Source of the DNA: Neelides folsomi
Lineage: Eukaryota; Arthropoda; Collembola; Neelipleona; Neelidae
Direction of reading: 5' to 3'
Length of the DNA stretch: 64,000 nucleotides
Assembly: GCA_034687125.1 (NCBI GenBank)
Contig: JAQGBZ010000151.1
Location: 1-64,000, forward strand
Shown here piece after piece: positions 42,691 through 55,373 of this stretch. Within the stretch, counting starts at the first letter, position 1; every line of letters starts with the position of its first letter. A model generated the notes under the pieces. It did not search any database, was not told where the DNA came from, and was given only the letters and a program-made list of their open reading frames with translations. A program made the translations under genes and the position numbers.

Positions 42691-45600
42691 CTTGCATTGG
42701 AATACCCGTCCCAAGATTCCCCAGGTAGAGATGGCGCCCCTTCTATTGAGGTTATGCAACACAATCCCTTCTTCTCCCATGCCCCAATGTATTGAAACCA
42801 CCTTCAGGATTTACAGGTAGATAGAATGTATGAGCTTACAACAACCTGTCCTGGTTCAGAATGTATGAGCACAAATTACCACACCTTTCAAAACACTTGA
42901 CACTCCTGCATTATTCTGCCCAGCTTCTCCTTCCTCCGTTCCTTTCCGAAGTGAAGTTTTCTCCGCTTCAATCGCTATCTCCTCCCAGACGCCCTCAAAG
43001 CCTCAATGATAAGAAGATTCCACACCTTTTCTATTTACTCTTTTTTATTTACATTTTTTCATTTACTCCTCTTTTAACTCACTAGCTTCACACGCTCTCA
43101 CACAGAGTAGCGTTAGATCCGCCTTTACAATCTCATGAAGCGCTTGACAAACTCCGACCATCTTTTCCCCATTCAGTTACTTTTTTCCCCTCTAAAGACT
43201 CTCAACTACCTCTTAATGACTGTAAACAAAGTAGGTAACTAGCCAAATCAAAAGTCATTATTTCCATTGTTGGCATCAAACGGCTTTCCGATTTCTTTTA
43301 TTGGGCTGGGGGATATCATAACAATAAATATTAATCTCAAGAATCTGTTGAGCGTAATGATGAGTGGGAAGGTTCATTTTCCCCTTTTGAGAATCATTAA
43401 AGCAGGAGCGGAGGTTCATTACTATAAATCATTATTAAAGGTGTTTGCATCTTCTATTTAAGTTCTAACCTAAGTATGTTGGGAGTTTATTATGCTCCGG
43501 AGTAAAATGAATTTAGTGTTCGCATATTATCATTGTTTCAATGACTCTTTGACCATGGCAGAATGTTAATGACTTGGAAGTGTAAAAGGTTTAGACTCGG
43601 GTTATGTAAATGTAAAGTGAAGCTTAAATGTATTGTAAGCGAAGTTATAAGTAATAGTATTAGTAAGAGTAAGTGAAATTAATTCCTAATGAGGAAATGG
43701 CAAGGAGTTGGAAGACGCTTCTATGTATGGCTACTTAACTCTCGTTTTAATTCTTCATCATAATATCATGAATAATTTATAAGTTTTCTTACATCAACTG
43801 GCACTACAAACAGAATCATTCATACATAGAGTACACATGTCGCTGATGTAGTACTGATACTTGGCCCATCATGGACTTATAAAGCTTTTCTCAATTGATA
43901 AAAAGCACCACTTCCATTTAAGACTGTAAACATTTCCTTATTTAGACCTTTTACCTTCAAGCTTCTTGATTAAAACGGTTTACAGGTACAAACGAGCATG
44001 CACCTTGCACATTTACGACAGGACGAGCCCATTGTAAACTTTATCAAGAGGAGAATCTAATTTATGATTTGGGCCTTATATGAGCTCTTAACCATCATAT
44101 ACACCATGAATAATAAAAATGACTTCACAAGTGTTCAAAGGAAGACGCGTTAAATTCAAGATGTATGATAAAGTGTATTGTTTTATAAACTTTTTATTTT
44201 ACGCGAAATATGATTTGTATTTAAAAAAATAAATAGTGCTAATGGTGTTATTGAAGCAAATGTCATTTTTAGAATCACTCTGAATTCAAAAATATTTATT
44301 CACATAATCTTAAATATAATTTACAATATTGAATCAACCAAACCAGCTCACGCTAAATAAATAAATCATAGTTCTACAATTAATACCTAAAAATAGTGCT
44401 TATTTGTTACACAAATTACAGTTTAATCTCATCTTGAACATAATTTGTCTGTCACTTTTGCTCATTCACCGTATAAAATCCATAAGACCCATTTTAAATA
44501 CATAATATATTTAATGAAGAAGTATAGTGATATAAATTGTATACGGATGATATAATATATAAATTTAATAATTCTACATGAAAATATAAATGGTTCTCTA
44601 TTACAAGTGATAAAGTAATAAGTCTAATAAGGATTTATTCTAAAATAAATTATCCTATGACACAAAATCTGTTAAAATGAGGTATTCAACGCGAAAGATA
44701 AATATTGCATTTTTGAGGTACAGATTGTAAAGTTGAGTAGATGAAGAAAATAATCTATTCAGAGGTGTCACATCAACTCACACATTGTGTACCATAATTG
44801 TTTCATTTGGATATAATACAAGGCATCAAGCCTTTTTCTTTTTGTTAATTTATTAGTAATTTGAATTACATTTGCACTTTCTGTTCCTAGTAAATTGGGG
44901 AAAGATCTTTAGGTTTACTTTTACGTATATATTTTCTATCGCTTGTTTATCTCATTAAAGTTACATTAAATCTAGAATGAGTATAAGCTAGGTAAATCTA
45001 AAAAACCTAAATATTTTTTACAAACGACAAATTATAATTTTTAAAAACGACAATAAGTATTTACAGTAGTTTTATAAATTAACTTAATTAAACCAAATTT
45101 TGACAATTGATATTTATGAATATCTAGTCATTATACAAAAAACTGGAAGTCAAAAATAAAAAAATTATACATCTATTGTTTGGCAAAAATCAAGATGCAT
45201 TCATTTTAAAATATTCTTGATGGAAAGCTCAACTCTAACCATCTAAATTATGAGCTTAAACATATAAAATTGCAGAGTATTTTGCAATTATTGTTAATTA
45301 GTAAAACAGTAAACTATATTTTAAATGAATATTTTACATATTTTATCTATTAAGATTTTATAGAAAATTTTTTCTCATAATCTTTGGTCAAAACATGAAA
45401 ATTATCGATAACTTTTGCCATGATTTGAAATTAAAGATATAAAAATGTACTTTTAGTGTTAGTATTTACCAACATTTAACTATATTTTTAAAATTGAAAC
45501 TTAAAACTTTGAATAAATTTTATAGTCCTAAAGTATTACAAAATTTAATAATAGTTCAGTTTTAAAATCTTAATCTTCCAAAAAAAATTAAGTAAAAAGG

Positions 45601-45715
45601 GCAGTGAAATCCACGCGATTAAAAAATGTCATGCATTGTATAATAGGGCTACCATCTAATTAAAAACGGACAACAATGAGAACAGAAATTTCGTGAGCAA
45701 AAAATGAAAAGGTTC
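42691..45715. other. AT-rich intergenic region
   Basis: About 3 kb between the outspread start and the 3' end of the AT-hook gene. The first 500 bp are GC-richer and may hold upstream leader exons of outspread. The rest is very AT-rich. Open frames at 42861-43085 and 43267-43461 (+) look like no known protein. Confidence 0.6.
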
Positions 45716-46451
45716 TTAGACAATTGAACAACGTGAAAACCATCCTTGGTCATGGTTGTCCATGTTTCCAGAGGTATTGACCTCATTTCCTTGGCCGACA
45801 ATCGGCACGAGCTTCGGCGGAGTTTTGATCTTCTTGCTCCTGACTTCGATCTTTGAGTTGGTCGTGGCTTGACCAGTTTCAAGTGTTTTCTTCACCTTTT
45901 CTGCAGCTTCTTGTTTGTCTAAATTTTTTAAATTAAATTATAATCAATCCACTCAAGCATAAAATATTAAATAAAATTTTAATTTTATAAATTATAAATA
46001 CGAAAATATTTATATCGGCTTTACTTGGTCTCCCGCGCTTTTTCCCATCAACCTTTGCTTTCTTTGACCCTTTCTTTTGAACTTTCTTCGGCTGAGAGTT
46101 TTTGTCTTTGGGTGTTTTCGGGGGCTAAAAAATAAATAAAAACATTAGCTAATAAGTTCATCCCAAATGACCATATTGATTCAATATCAATATTATGAAT
46201 CACACAAACTCCTATTCAAGAGATAAAAATTCCAAATAAGTGAACTTGGCATCTAATGTAGAGCTTATCTACTTTACTTTAATTGTCAACAAACACTGTA
46301 AATCAATGTTGTTTTCCCTATATAAACAATATATAAACAATATATCAATGACAGAATCATTGGGCCTCAGAGATCAGAGGTCAATTACCCGCCCAGGTGT
46401 CCTCGACCGCGACCTGCTCGGAGTCGCCTTTTCCTTCTTGAGTTTTGCCAT
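45716..46451 (-). CDS. Small basic AT-hook nuclear protein
   Basis: Minus-strand exons: 46451-46389, 46124-46025 and 45918-45716, for 121 residues. The first 75 residues are very basic: MAKLKKEKATPSRSRSRTPG, then RPPKTPK, KKVQKKGSKKAK and GKKRGRPNK. The last is a clear AT-hook (core GRP); TPGRPPKTP, built across the first exon junction, is a weaker second one. The C-terminal half is more neutral and ends MDNHDQGWFSRCSIV. The AT-hook implies binding to the minor groove of AT-rich DNA in chromatin, as in HMGA-type proteins. No other domain is visible and I cannot name an orthologue. It is transcribed divergently from the CLINT1 gene with a 640-bp gap. Confidence 0.75.
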
Positions 46452-47090
46452 GGCGGGTGCTTGTCGGAGCTGTAGGATTTAAACCCGGGGAAATGTGTTT
46501 AAAATGAGTTAAAAGTGATTTAGTTGTAGGTCGCTTCAGTTGAGGCTTTGCTAACTTGGCTTCACTCGGTTTCAAACGGACCAATGGGAAGGGCCCTTTG
46601 GTGGCTCATTTGGGAGGGCTCAAGATGGAGAGCCAGCGTTGCCTCAGCCCTCAACATTTCAAATTCCTCTCCCCTCCTGGCTCTGGCTATCCTAACCATG
46701 TCTATGTTCCCATCCTATGATTTCCCTATGATTCCTATTGAAATCTCGGTCTCCTCATCTCGGCTGGTTCTCAGCTCTCGCATCGAACAACCCCCTCAAC
46801 AATGCAAGGCCACCCCCGATATGATCATTAGAATGGATACATAGAGTAGGAATCATCGGGGGACCCTTCCCTTCAGTTTAATACCAAACTACACATAAAG
46901 TGATATTCTGCTAAGCACGTCGGCTAAACCCCCTGATTTCACTCTCGAGCCCATCCATCAAATACAGACACGTTCCTCCTTCACAAATTGCTTCAACCAA
47001 ATTATTACTAGGATTACGTCCATTTAATCTCCGATTCTTCAACTACATTGCAACCCATTTGTTCCGGACAGCTGTGAGATTCGGATCAAG
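46452..47090. promoter_or_regulatory. Shared bidirectional promoter region of AT-hook gene and CLINT1
   Basis: The 640 bp between two divergent start codons. The middle is GC-richer than other intergenic DNA here and contains a CCAAT box (about 46580) and CAAGATGG (about 46620), which resembles a YY1-type element found in TATA-less housekeeping promoters. No coding frame is convincing. Confidence 0.4.
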
Positions 47091-49291
47091 ATGTGGAAAG
47101 TACGGGAAGTAGCCGACAAATTGTAAGTTTTCAACTTTTGATCTTCATCATTCAAAATTATTATCATTGTCATCAATTTATGACTAATTGTAAGGTTTTC
47201 ATCATAAGTTGTTCATGCTCGTTATGTAAAATGTTATTTAATATTTTATACATTTTTTCATTTTTAGAACTAATGTAGTGATGAACTATACGGAAATAGA
47301 GTCGAAAGTTCGTGAGGCAACAAATGACGAAGCATGGGGCCCAACTGGTAACAACCTCCATATGTTTTTCGCACAAATTATTCTTGCATAATAATTGGGC
47401 TTTGCAACTTTCTAAACTGGGATTTGTCATTTTTAGGGACTATTAAGCACGAGCTCTCACAGGCCACTTTTTCGTATGATCAGTTCCCCGAAGTGATGGG
47501 GATGCTTTGGAAGAGAATTGCAGAGAATAAAAGAAGTCCTAGGAGAATTTACAAGGTTAGGTTCTTATCCTTTTTCATGCACATTAGTAATGGTTCATAA
47601 ATTAGTGATTCATTGCTTGTGGGACAATGTTATATGATTATGATGAATACATATTAAATATGAATGAAAAATGAATAAATGCATTTGACTCGATGATTCT
47701 TTTGCAGAGCTTACTCCTTCTTCATCATCTTCTTTTAAGCGGTTCCGATCGGGTGATTCGAGCTTGTCAAGATCGTATGTATGAAATCAGAAGTTTGCAA
47801 GATTACCATGCAGCTTATGAACCTGGGTTCAGTCTCAACAGCATTATCGGTGCCGAAGAGAGTACCAAAGATGGGGAAGCGAACGTGAGGGTCAAGGCGA
47901 AGGAAATTGTCGATTTAATCCAAGTAAACATAATATATAATTAGTTTATTTATCTTTATTTATACACAAAGTCAATATTGTCTATGCCCGAATCTCCGAA
48001 TATGATGTTCATTTTGACTAGTTTTCTTTACCGATATGATTTAGGGTTACGGTTCTTTTATAAATCCTAATTGTATTTATTGTTTGTTTAGGATGAAGAT
48101 AAACTTCGTGAAGATAGAAAGAAAGCCAAAAAGAATCGTGATAAGTACGTAGGAATGGGCTCTGACCGCCTGACAATGACCTCTAAATGGAGTGGAGACT
48201 TTGAAGACGATCCTGAATACAAGTACGGAATATTTATTTAAATAAGGACATTTTAAACATTGATTAAAATATTTTTATATACCTATTTGAGCATCTCCTT
48301 TAAATGCAATGTTGTAGTTGATTATATATTTACATAAATTAGATTAAATACCGAATATAATATAACTAGCCTTTTCAGAACTTTGTATAAAAATACAAGG
48401 AACTTTAATTATTATTAAAGTATTTATTCAATATATTTTTATTTCAGTAATAGTAAATATTCTCCACCGCTCAAATCCAAGTCTTCAAGCTCAACATTTT
48501 CAGAGCCCCAATCATCACCTAAAAGTCAAAAAAGCTTCAGTGCACTTACGATAAATGACATTGATGCGGATTTCAATCCAAGGGAAGAAGAGAAAACAGA
48601 GAAACCGAGACAAATAACATTAGGAAAGGAAGCCGTAGCTTCGGTTGTGGAAAGCACCTCTTTCACTGACTTTGCTGATTTCAAGTCAGCTTTCTCATCA
48701 TCTTCGACTGAAGAGAGCTCATCTTCCACTTCAGCTCCTCAATCTCTTCCAACTCCGACCAGTTCGAGTGCAGCTGACCTTCTTGGCTTCGACTTTCAGT
48801 CCAACATTCCGGCAGCTCCTTTGAATCAAAACACTGGGCTTCCTCCGGCAGCTCCCGCCCCTGCAGCAGCCATTGGAAATTTCATACAAATGCAGCGACC
48901 GCCTGTCCAACCGTCCTTTGGAGGACCCTCCAATCTTAACTTCAATCAGTTCCAAACGGGGAACCCCACCTACAGGTTCCAACAACCGGGGCAAGCAATC
49001 AACCCAACCTTCAACCCTGTCTTCAACCACGGAGCACAATCACAAACCGATGCCAATTTCTCAGTATTTAAAGGAGCCTTCGATCCCACCAATCCGCTCA
49101 CTCCCATCAGTCCCAGCAAAGGACCGAACCATTCCACGAAACCTTCGATGAATAGCATGATTGGCCTAGGCCCACCAACCCCAACCAACATCGGCTCCAA
49201 CAATAATCAAGATGATGCATTGAAAGGGACGACATGGTCGGGGCTCAACATTTCCCTCGACTCCCTCAACTTGTCCAGGAAACCAATCTGA
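47091..49291 (+). CDS. CLINT1: Epsin-related clathrin adaptor (epsinR/CLINT1, liquid facets-Related)
   Basis: Exons: 47091-47122, 47268-47347, 47437-47555, 47708-47923, 48092-48222 and 48448-49291, for 473 residues. The ENTH domain (about 1-150) starts MWKVREVADKLTNVVMNYTE, then SKVREATNDEAWGPTG and SLLLLHHLLLSGSDRVI. A basic DEDKLREDRKKAKKNRDKYVG segment follows, typical of CLINT1 rather than true epsins. The rest is a disordered Ser/Pro/Asn-rich tail with FTDFADFKSAF, an acidic-Phe motif that binds gamma-adaptin and GGA ear domains, and ends TTWSGLNISLDSLNLS like CLINT1. By family it works in clathrin-coated vesicle traffic between the trans-Golgi and endosomes, binding phosphoinositides and SNAREs through ENTH. 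Minus-strand open frames within the last exon are shadows of its composition. Confidence 0.95.
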
Positions 49292-50659
49292 AGTGCCTTA
49301 ACAAAGATTTAGACAGGTTGATAATCTTAATAATCCCACATTGCAAACTTGTCTCAATACTTATCTGAGCTACCTTTATTAGTTCATGTAATAACATACG
49401 TATTAACTTCTTACGATTAGTTGTGGAAGGTCGATTTAAAAAAATGTCTAAAGCTCAAATAATGCGTTGGTAAAAATCAATTTTTATTAATTTGTATTTG
49501 TATAATAATGGAATGCATAGCTTTCTCCATTTGTCCAGTATCTTGTATGCTATTTTATAATTATATTTTTCTTTTAATTTACGTGCTACTTACTATCTAG
49601 GCTTTCAATGTCAATTGTTAAGTTGAATATTCTTAATCTTAATCTCCATATTGTTCTTTTCTTTAATGGGTTTTAAGTAGTTAAATGCATCTTAATTTTC
49701 TTATCAGCTAAAGGTGTTAAATTCTTTCTTGTTAATATTAATATTTTAATTTTCTTCATAGCTCATTGATTATATGTTTTTCAACCTTTCACACTAATAT
49801 AACATCTAATACTATACGATATAATAAATACAGTAACATACGTATGTAAAATGATAAACTGATAATTTTTGAACGTCCGATAACGTAGTTATAAGATTAT
49901 AATAATTAATACAAATGTTTATTATAAAACACCCTATGTGTATTGCAGATTTAATGTGAGACTCAACCTCTAGTATGATACATTTCCTAATAATGGTAAC
50001 TAAAACGTATCAAATTTAGCTATAAAGAAGCTGAGGAAAATAACACATAATCAATATTAGCAGCTACTTTAGTTCTATTTAAGATAAACACATTAACATT
50101 GTATGTATAAAATATTATTTATGAATGGGCATGTTATGAAGATAATGAAGGGAGGAAGTGTAATTTTGATTGTAACTTTTAACTGGAGAATGGGGGCAAT
50201 AAAGTCTGATAAATTCGTGTGCTAAATAATTTTAATCGAGAATGCACGAAGTATCTCAATCATTGAGCCGTGTTTAAAAATTCAATCTCTGTTTTCCAAA
50301 AGGGAATTCTAAAATTAAAATGTGTTATTTCTTACGTATTTATTAATATTGTTAAGTAAAGTTATGATTAATTTTTAAAAAACTCTAACAATTCGTATTT
50401 ACCAAATAGAGCAAAAACTCCAAATGTTATATGAAATTAAGGCATCTTACAATGTATTGTTTTTGAGTGGATGTATGATGAAATGATTTGTGATAAGTGA
50501 TATTACATTTAATTGATGTTTTTCGCTTGAATAAATAAATTGATTTGAGAGCATAAAGTAAAAGTTGAAGAATCATTCAAACGTCGTTTTATTCATCTAA
50601 AAGGGAAATGAGTTGACTTCAAATTACAAATGACATACATAAATGCTTGCTGACTAGGA
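49292..50659. other. 3' intergenic region of convergent CLINT1 and tweety
   Basis: About 1.4 kb, AT-rich. Plus-strand poly(A) candidates lie at 50198-50203 and 50530-50535, so CLINT1 may have a 3' UTR near 0.9-1.2 kb. The tweety signal is at 50593-50588 on the minus strand. No open frame of note. Confidence 0.55.
50588..50593 (-). terminator. Poly(A) signal of tweety
   Basis: AATAAA on the minus strand, 67 bp after the tweety stop codon. Confidence 0.6.
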
Positions 50660-53600
50660 TCAGTAGAAATCGTTGGCCTCGAGAGTCTTGCAATGTTTGC
50701 TCTGCAAAATAAACATGAGTTTGGGGTTAAACCAGAGAGGAAATTGAGGATTAAGGAAAGTGTTGAGGGCTGTTGGAATCTTACCAAAGTCTGGTACTTG
50801 CCATCGAGGGATCCAACGTGGGGGTGACCCATGGGTGCTTCACTCCCGTTCCTAAATCCAACCATACAAAGATTAGTCCGAGCTCTTGACCGAGTTCGAA
50901 AATGGCTAATTAACCCAACCACCACCAAAAAGAGGAAAAAATAAAAAATACGAGTATTGAGTGGCTGGAACTAAAAGGAGATGAGAGTGTAACCCCGCGC
51001 CTCCAGAACGACGGTTTCCAGACATGTTCCCTCCGTATGGAAGAAACTGGACGCACTCTTCCCGCTGATGGTGCTTCCTGATCAACAAAAATCAAACATT
51101 GAGTTCAATTCCAAGAGACATCAACATGACAGAGTCATAAATAATAATAAAAGCATGCGAATGAGATCAAACAACCGACACGCATATTTCATAGAATAAA
51201 ATTCGCAACACATTCACTTTAAAATACGACACTGGCACAATACAAGAGTGTCGGAGGATGTGTGCGAAAGAGATGTTTTAATCATGAATCAGAATCATTG
51301 AATCATTTAAGGTTCATATTGCGAAATTCATGAATACGCCTCTGTGAGTTTATATACTGATAGTACTTGATATATTTATTCACGGTTCGTTTTGTTTAGA
51401 CTCATTAAGTTTGGGCGAACAAATTGACTAAACAGACCTGTCAGACCTCTTTTGTATATAGATCCATGTGTGAGAATCGAATCCGACGAGGAGAGTGAAG
51501 AGAAGAGAACTGAAGATTGAAGAGACGAGAAGCAAGCAGAGGCCGAAGAGACTGATCCCACAAACCGATTCAACTCCTTTCATCCAATATCCTTTGATCT
51601 CCTGACACTTTGAGCTCGTTCGGATCTGAACCAAAGAGAAAAACAACCTTTTATCGGAAACTCATTCATTTCACTCCCATTTCACCCGGAGAATTGAAAA
51701 TGAAAGATTGGATCATTTGGCAAACTTCGTGAACTCCTGACATTTCCAATTCATTCACCTTTCCCAAACAATGACCCAAGTCAGATCAATTGGAGCGATA
51801 ATAAAGCTCTTGAATAAAATGTAACTCTTAAGCTCTTGAGTGTATTAGTCGAAACACAAAAGACATAAAGGGAAACTCAATATTTGATAAGGAAGTTCGA
51901 TGATTGGAAAGCCAAACAATTGATTCACCAAATGTCTGCAGACCATGACTCACATACAAAATAATATTTACGAGTAACATGTAATGTTCATAAATATAAT
52001 ACAAATACCAAGTCAGGAATTTACTAGACCAAGTACCCGTACACTCATACTGTAAAATTTTTGCTAGGTACATGTTTTTGCAATGAGATCTGACAATGAG
52101 ATAACTAATTTAGATGCCAAAGATCCTTACAACTCAAACGTATACAAGTAAAGAAGATGAAATCTTTGAATAATGGAGAATGTGCAAAGTTTTGACTGTG
52201 CAAAGAATAAATGAGTTTTGGTTACCTCTTTCAAATATTCTTCTACTTGGTACAGTTCCTTAAATAGGCTGTCCACGAGACTCTCCACCTGAATAAATTG
52301 TGATTTTAAAATTCAAGTGTGAAATTTTTGAAGAGGAAGAGAATGAGATCTCTCACATCGTTAATGTTGTAGTAGTTTCCAGCAATGGAGTTGATGACTC
52401 GTAAAGTGTGCTGAGCCCCTTCGACAGACCTAATGCCTCCAGAAATATCTATAAAAGAATAATCCTCCATGCAATTCAAATAATAAGAAGCCATTTGAGC
52501 AGGAATCTTGACATGGGCCATTGCAGGTCGATTCGGGTTCACACACGCGTCTGACAGAGCCTGGAAAATATTTTATGTCAAAATACTATTTTTATGCAAA
52601 AAATTTCACATAAAATTCTTCCGTTTTCATAAATTTCATATTATGCATTCATTTCATTGCTCCTAATAAAATGCTCTGGGAAGATTAGGGATAAAAATAT
52701 TGATCCACATTTACTACATTTACCATTAACGTTTTAATATCAATGATAGAGGGCAAACAAATGAAAAGAGGTATAAAAAAGTCTAAATGAATGATATTAA
52801 ATATTGACTTACCACGGCTCCAACTAAGTAAATTGAAACAAGAGACCAGTTGATAATAACTGCCAGTAACCCCACGACAGAGAAGCTGTAAAAAATAAAA
52901 GCCTATTAATTACTCCATTAACAGTCCCATTATTTAATGATTATGAACGACGATGATAGTTAATTTGATCAGGAAATGTTTACGTTATGAAGCAGCATCT
53001 TGAGTGACGAACTATGGCATAGAAGAGAATGACGCAAAAAATAATGAAGCAGATGAGAAGAGTGAGGGTCGATGGCCATCTGAAATGGACAACTTGCATG
53101 AGGAATTGTTTGGCTATTATATTTTTAGTTAATATAAAAAAGTTGAGCAAATAACCTAATGGCTTCAGCAATTTGTACGGGTGGAATGGAGTAAATAGCG
53201 TCTGTGAAAATTTCTCTCAGGGTTTCAGCATTATCCCGAGTCGTTGAAATGTTCCCTTCCATGTAAGTCATTTGAGAGAGGAGCTCGATGTGAGCAGACT
53301 CATTCGACTGGAAAGTAAATAAGGGTGCGTAAGGAAAAAATTATTAAAAAAGACCTGGCCCATCAACCTCCAAGGATCCAAACATCAAATGGCAACTTAC
53401 CAATGGTCTCTCGAAAACGACTCCGAGCTTTGACATGAGAGGAAAGATGCTAGTTTCAATCGTTGTAGCTGAGTCCGTGGTCTAAAATCAATCAAAGAAA
53501 TGGAACGTCATTACTTTTTTTATTTCCCTCCTCAATCAATTCCTCCCACAAGTTCCGATTTACATTTTTACATTTATATTTATGTATGCCCATAAACATT

Positions 53601-54767
53601 TGTATTGCTAACTCCAATCAAGTTATGAATATCGGTCAGAGTATTTAGGTGATATTTATGAATTTTAATGAGGTTTCTCCTCACTCAACGAACGTGACTT
53701 TGAGAAAACGGCCAAGATTCGAAAGAGCAAAGAGAAAATATTGGAAGAGAAAAGGATCCAAACATTAAGTTGAAAGAGTTATATAAAAGCAAGTAGAGTA
53801 AATACTGATAGTAAGGAGTATGCGAATGTGTATGAAAATATGGATTATGAATATATATCACCCCTGCTGGGGTTTTCAAATACCAACGACTCCGAGTGAC
53901 AGAAGAGTAATGTAGGGAAAAGTAGTGCGAGAGAAATTATTAGAAAAAATAAAGTCATTTGGCTGGAGAGATCCTGGCAAAATGCCAATCCAGAAGGTCC
54001 CATAAAGACCAGAACCGAACTTTCAGTTAAAGTCAGAGGAATTGCTTTTACACACCCACTAGTTTGGCAAACCCCCTCATCAAATCAATATTCTCTTTAT
54101 TGTGCCAACTTCATCCCCATTCCGAACTCAATTAGGACAATAAAATGAAATGGGTTTTAATCGAAGAGCAAATGTAAAATGTAAATCTATTCAAAATGCA
54201 ATGTATTTTAGCGACTAGTCTTGTCACCAGAAATGGAATGGAGTAATAAATGTAAGAATAGAATGACGTAAATTTAAATGTAATTTACCCTTGTAACAAT
54301 GAACAAGAAACGACTTCGAATTCTCCCCAAGTTTTGAACAAGAATCTCAATTCCGTTGTGGAAATCATCATTTCCGTACAGTCCAAGGCCAATGGAAGCG
54401 CTGGAAAAATACAAAGGAGATTAAGACAAAGAACTATTTAATGAATTTAAGCACCAACAGTTAAATTTTATTTAAATTTAAATAATTTAAATAATTACCA
54501 GCAGGTCAATCCGAGAATCATGAGCAATACTTTCAAACAGACAAAAGATCTGTCTCTTTTGGCATTTCGGTCGCAACATCTCGTCAACAAGTAGAGGAGG
54601 AGGAGGAAGAGGATGAGAATGAGGATCAGAGCCGGCACCGAAGCCAAGATCCCCAGCGACTCCAGGTAGACTTGATTGTTCAAGTCGAACGTCGAGTTGA
54701 CTCGATGGAACGTCACGTTGACGTGGGGGAATTTGTGGAAGAACCGAGCGAGTGGTGGAGGCTTCAT
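50660..54767 (-). CDS. tty: Tweety family membrane protein
   Basis: Minus-strand exons: 54767-54499, 54400-54289, 53481-53401, 53307-53156, 53079-52984, 52885-52813, 52560-52357, 52288-52226, 51625-51447, 51077-50994, 50851-50785 and 50701-50660, for 473 residues. Five membrane segments are visible: ASVPALILILILFLLLLYLL, FVCLKVLLMILGLTC, LTLLICFIIFCVILFYAIV, VVGLLAVIINWSLVSIYLV and ISLFGLCLLLVSSIF. The N-terminus (LARFFHKFPHVNVTFHRVNSTF) and the RCCDR after TM1 are typical of tweety/TTYH. Sequons such as NVT, NST and NES sit in the putative extracellular parts. Tweety proteins were proposed to be chloride channels; structures of vertebrate members did not show an obvious pore, so the activity is debated. 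It is a plasma-membrane protein. Confidence 0.94.
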
Positions 54768-55373
54768 AATTAAATTATTTACACGAAGACCTCAAAATTA
54801 AATAAAAAAATATACGTCCTTCCCAACTCCCTCAGTCTAAACATTCCATTTTATGACACAGACACTCAACTAGTCAGCGATCAACTAGGTTTCGTATTCA
54901 AGTTGCCCAAAACTTAATTATTGAGAGGAAATATGTATTGACCCTCGTTCGGAACGAAGAGTCTCGTCTTTTGTACATTGACGTGAAAAAGGACTAAATA
55001 AGCTGAGGTTGGGACCAACTAGACCAATGACTCGAGTTTTTCTTAAAATCCGAAGTTCGGATCAAACTATGCTCCTGGACATGTCAGTTGTCCGAGAGTC
55101 GGGGCTCTACTGCATCTCGGGCAACTCAATGTCCCCTCGATGAGTCTGTTCGATGTCTTTGTTCGAGGGAGACTCTTTGCCAAAGAGCTTTGGTCTTGGA
55201 CGTGAAGTCGGGGCCAATCATTATCGATTTGCCACTCCTTTCCTCATACGCGCAGAGGCATTTCAATTCCCTCTCTCTTCGCCCCCGACCCTCTCCCAGA
55301 CATCCTTGATCTCGGCCTCCGTCCGAGTGGTAAAAACAACTTGACAATTTAATTATTTCCATGGAAACGCGAC
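54768..55373. promoter_or_regulatory. Divergent promoter region of tweety and concertina
   Basis: About 600 bp between two start codons on opposite strands. GC rises in 54940-55330, consistent with leaders. Short overlapping frames at 55088-55344 (both strands) have no recognisable product. No clear TATA box. Confidence 0.4.

Noticed and set aside
42861-43085. Plus-strand frame of 74 codons upstream of outspread
   Set aside because: Hydrophobic run from T-rich DNA, with no signal peptide logic and no partner exon.
45649-45882. Minus-strand frame of 77 codons
   Set aside because: A frame shadow of the last AT-hook exon; the spliced frame gives the AT-hook protein.
48731-49203. Minus-strand frames inside the last CLINT1 exon
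   Set aside because: Shadows of the Ser/Pro/Asn-rich tail; the plus frame is fixed by CLINT1 similarity at both ends.
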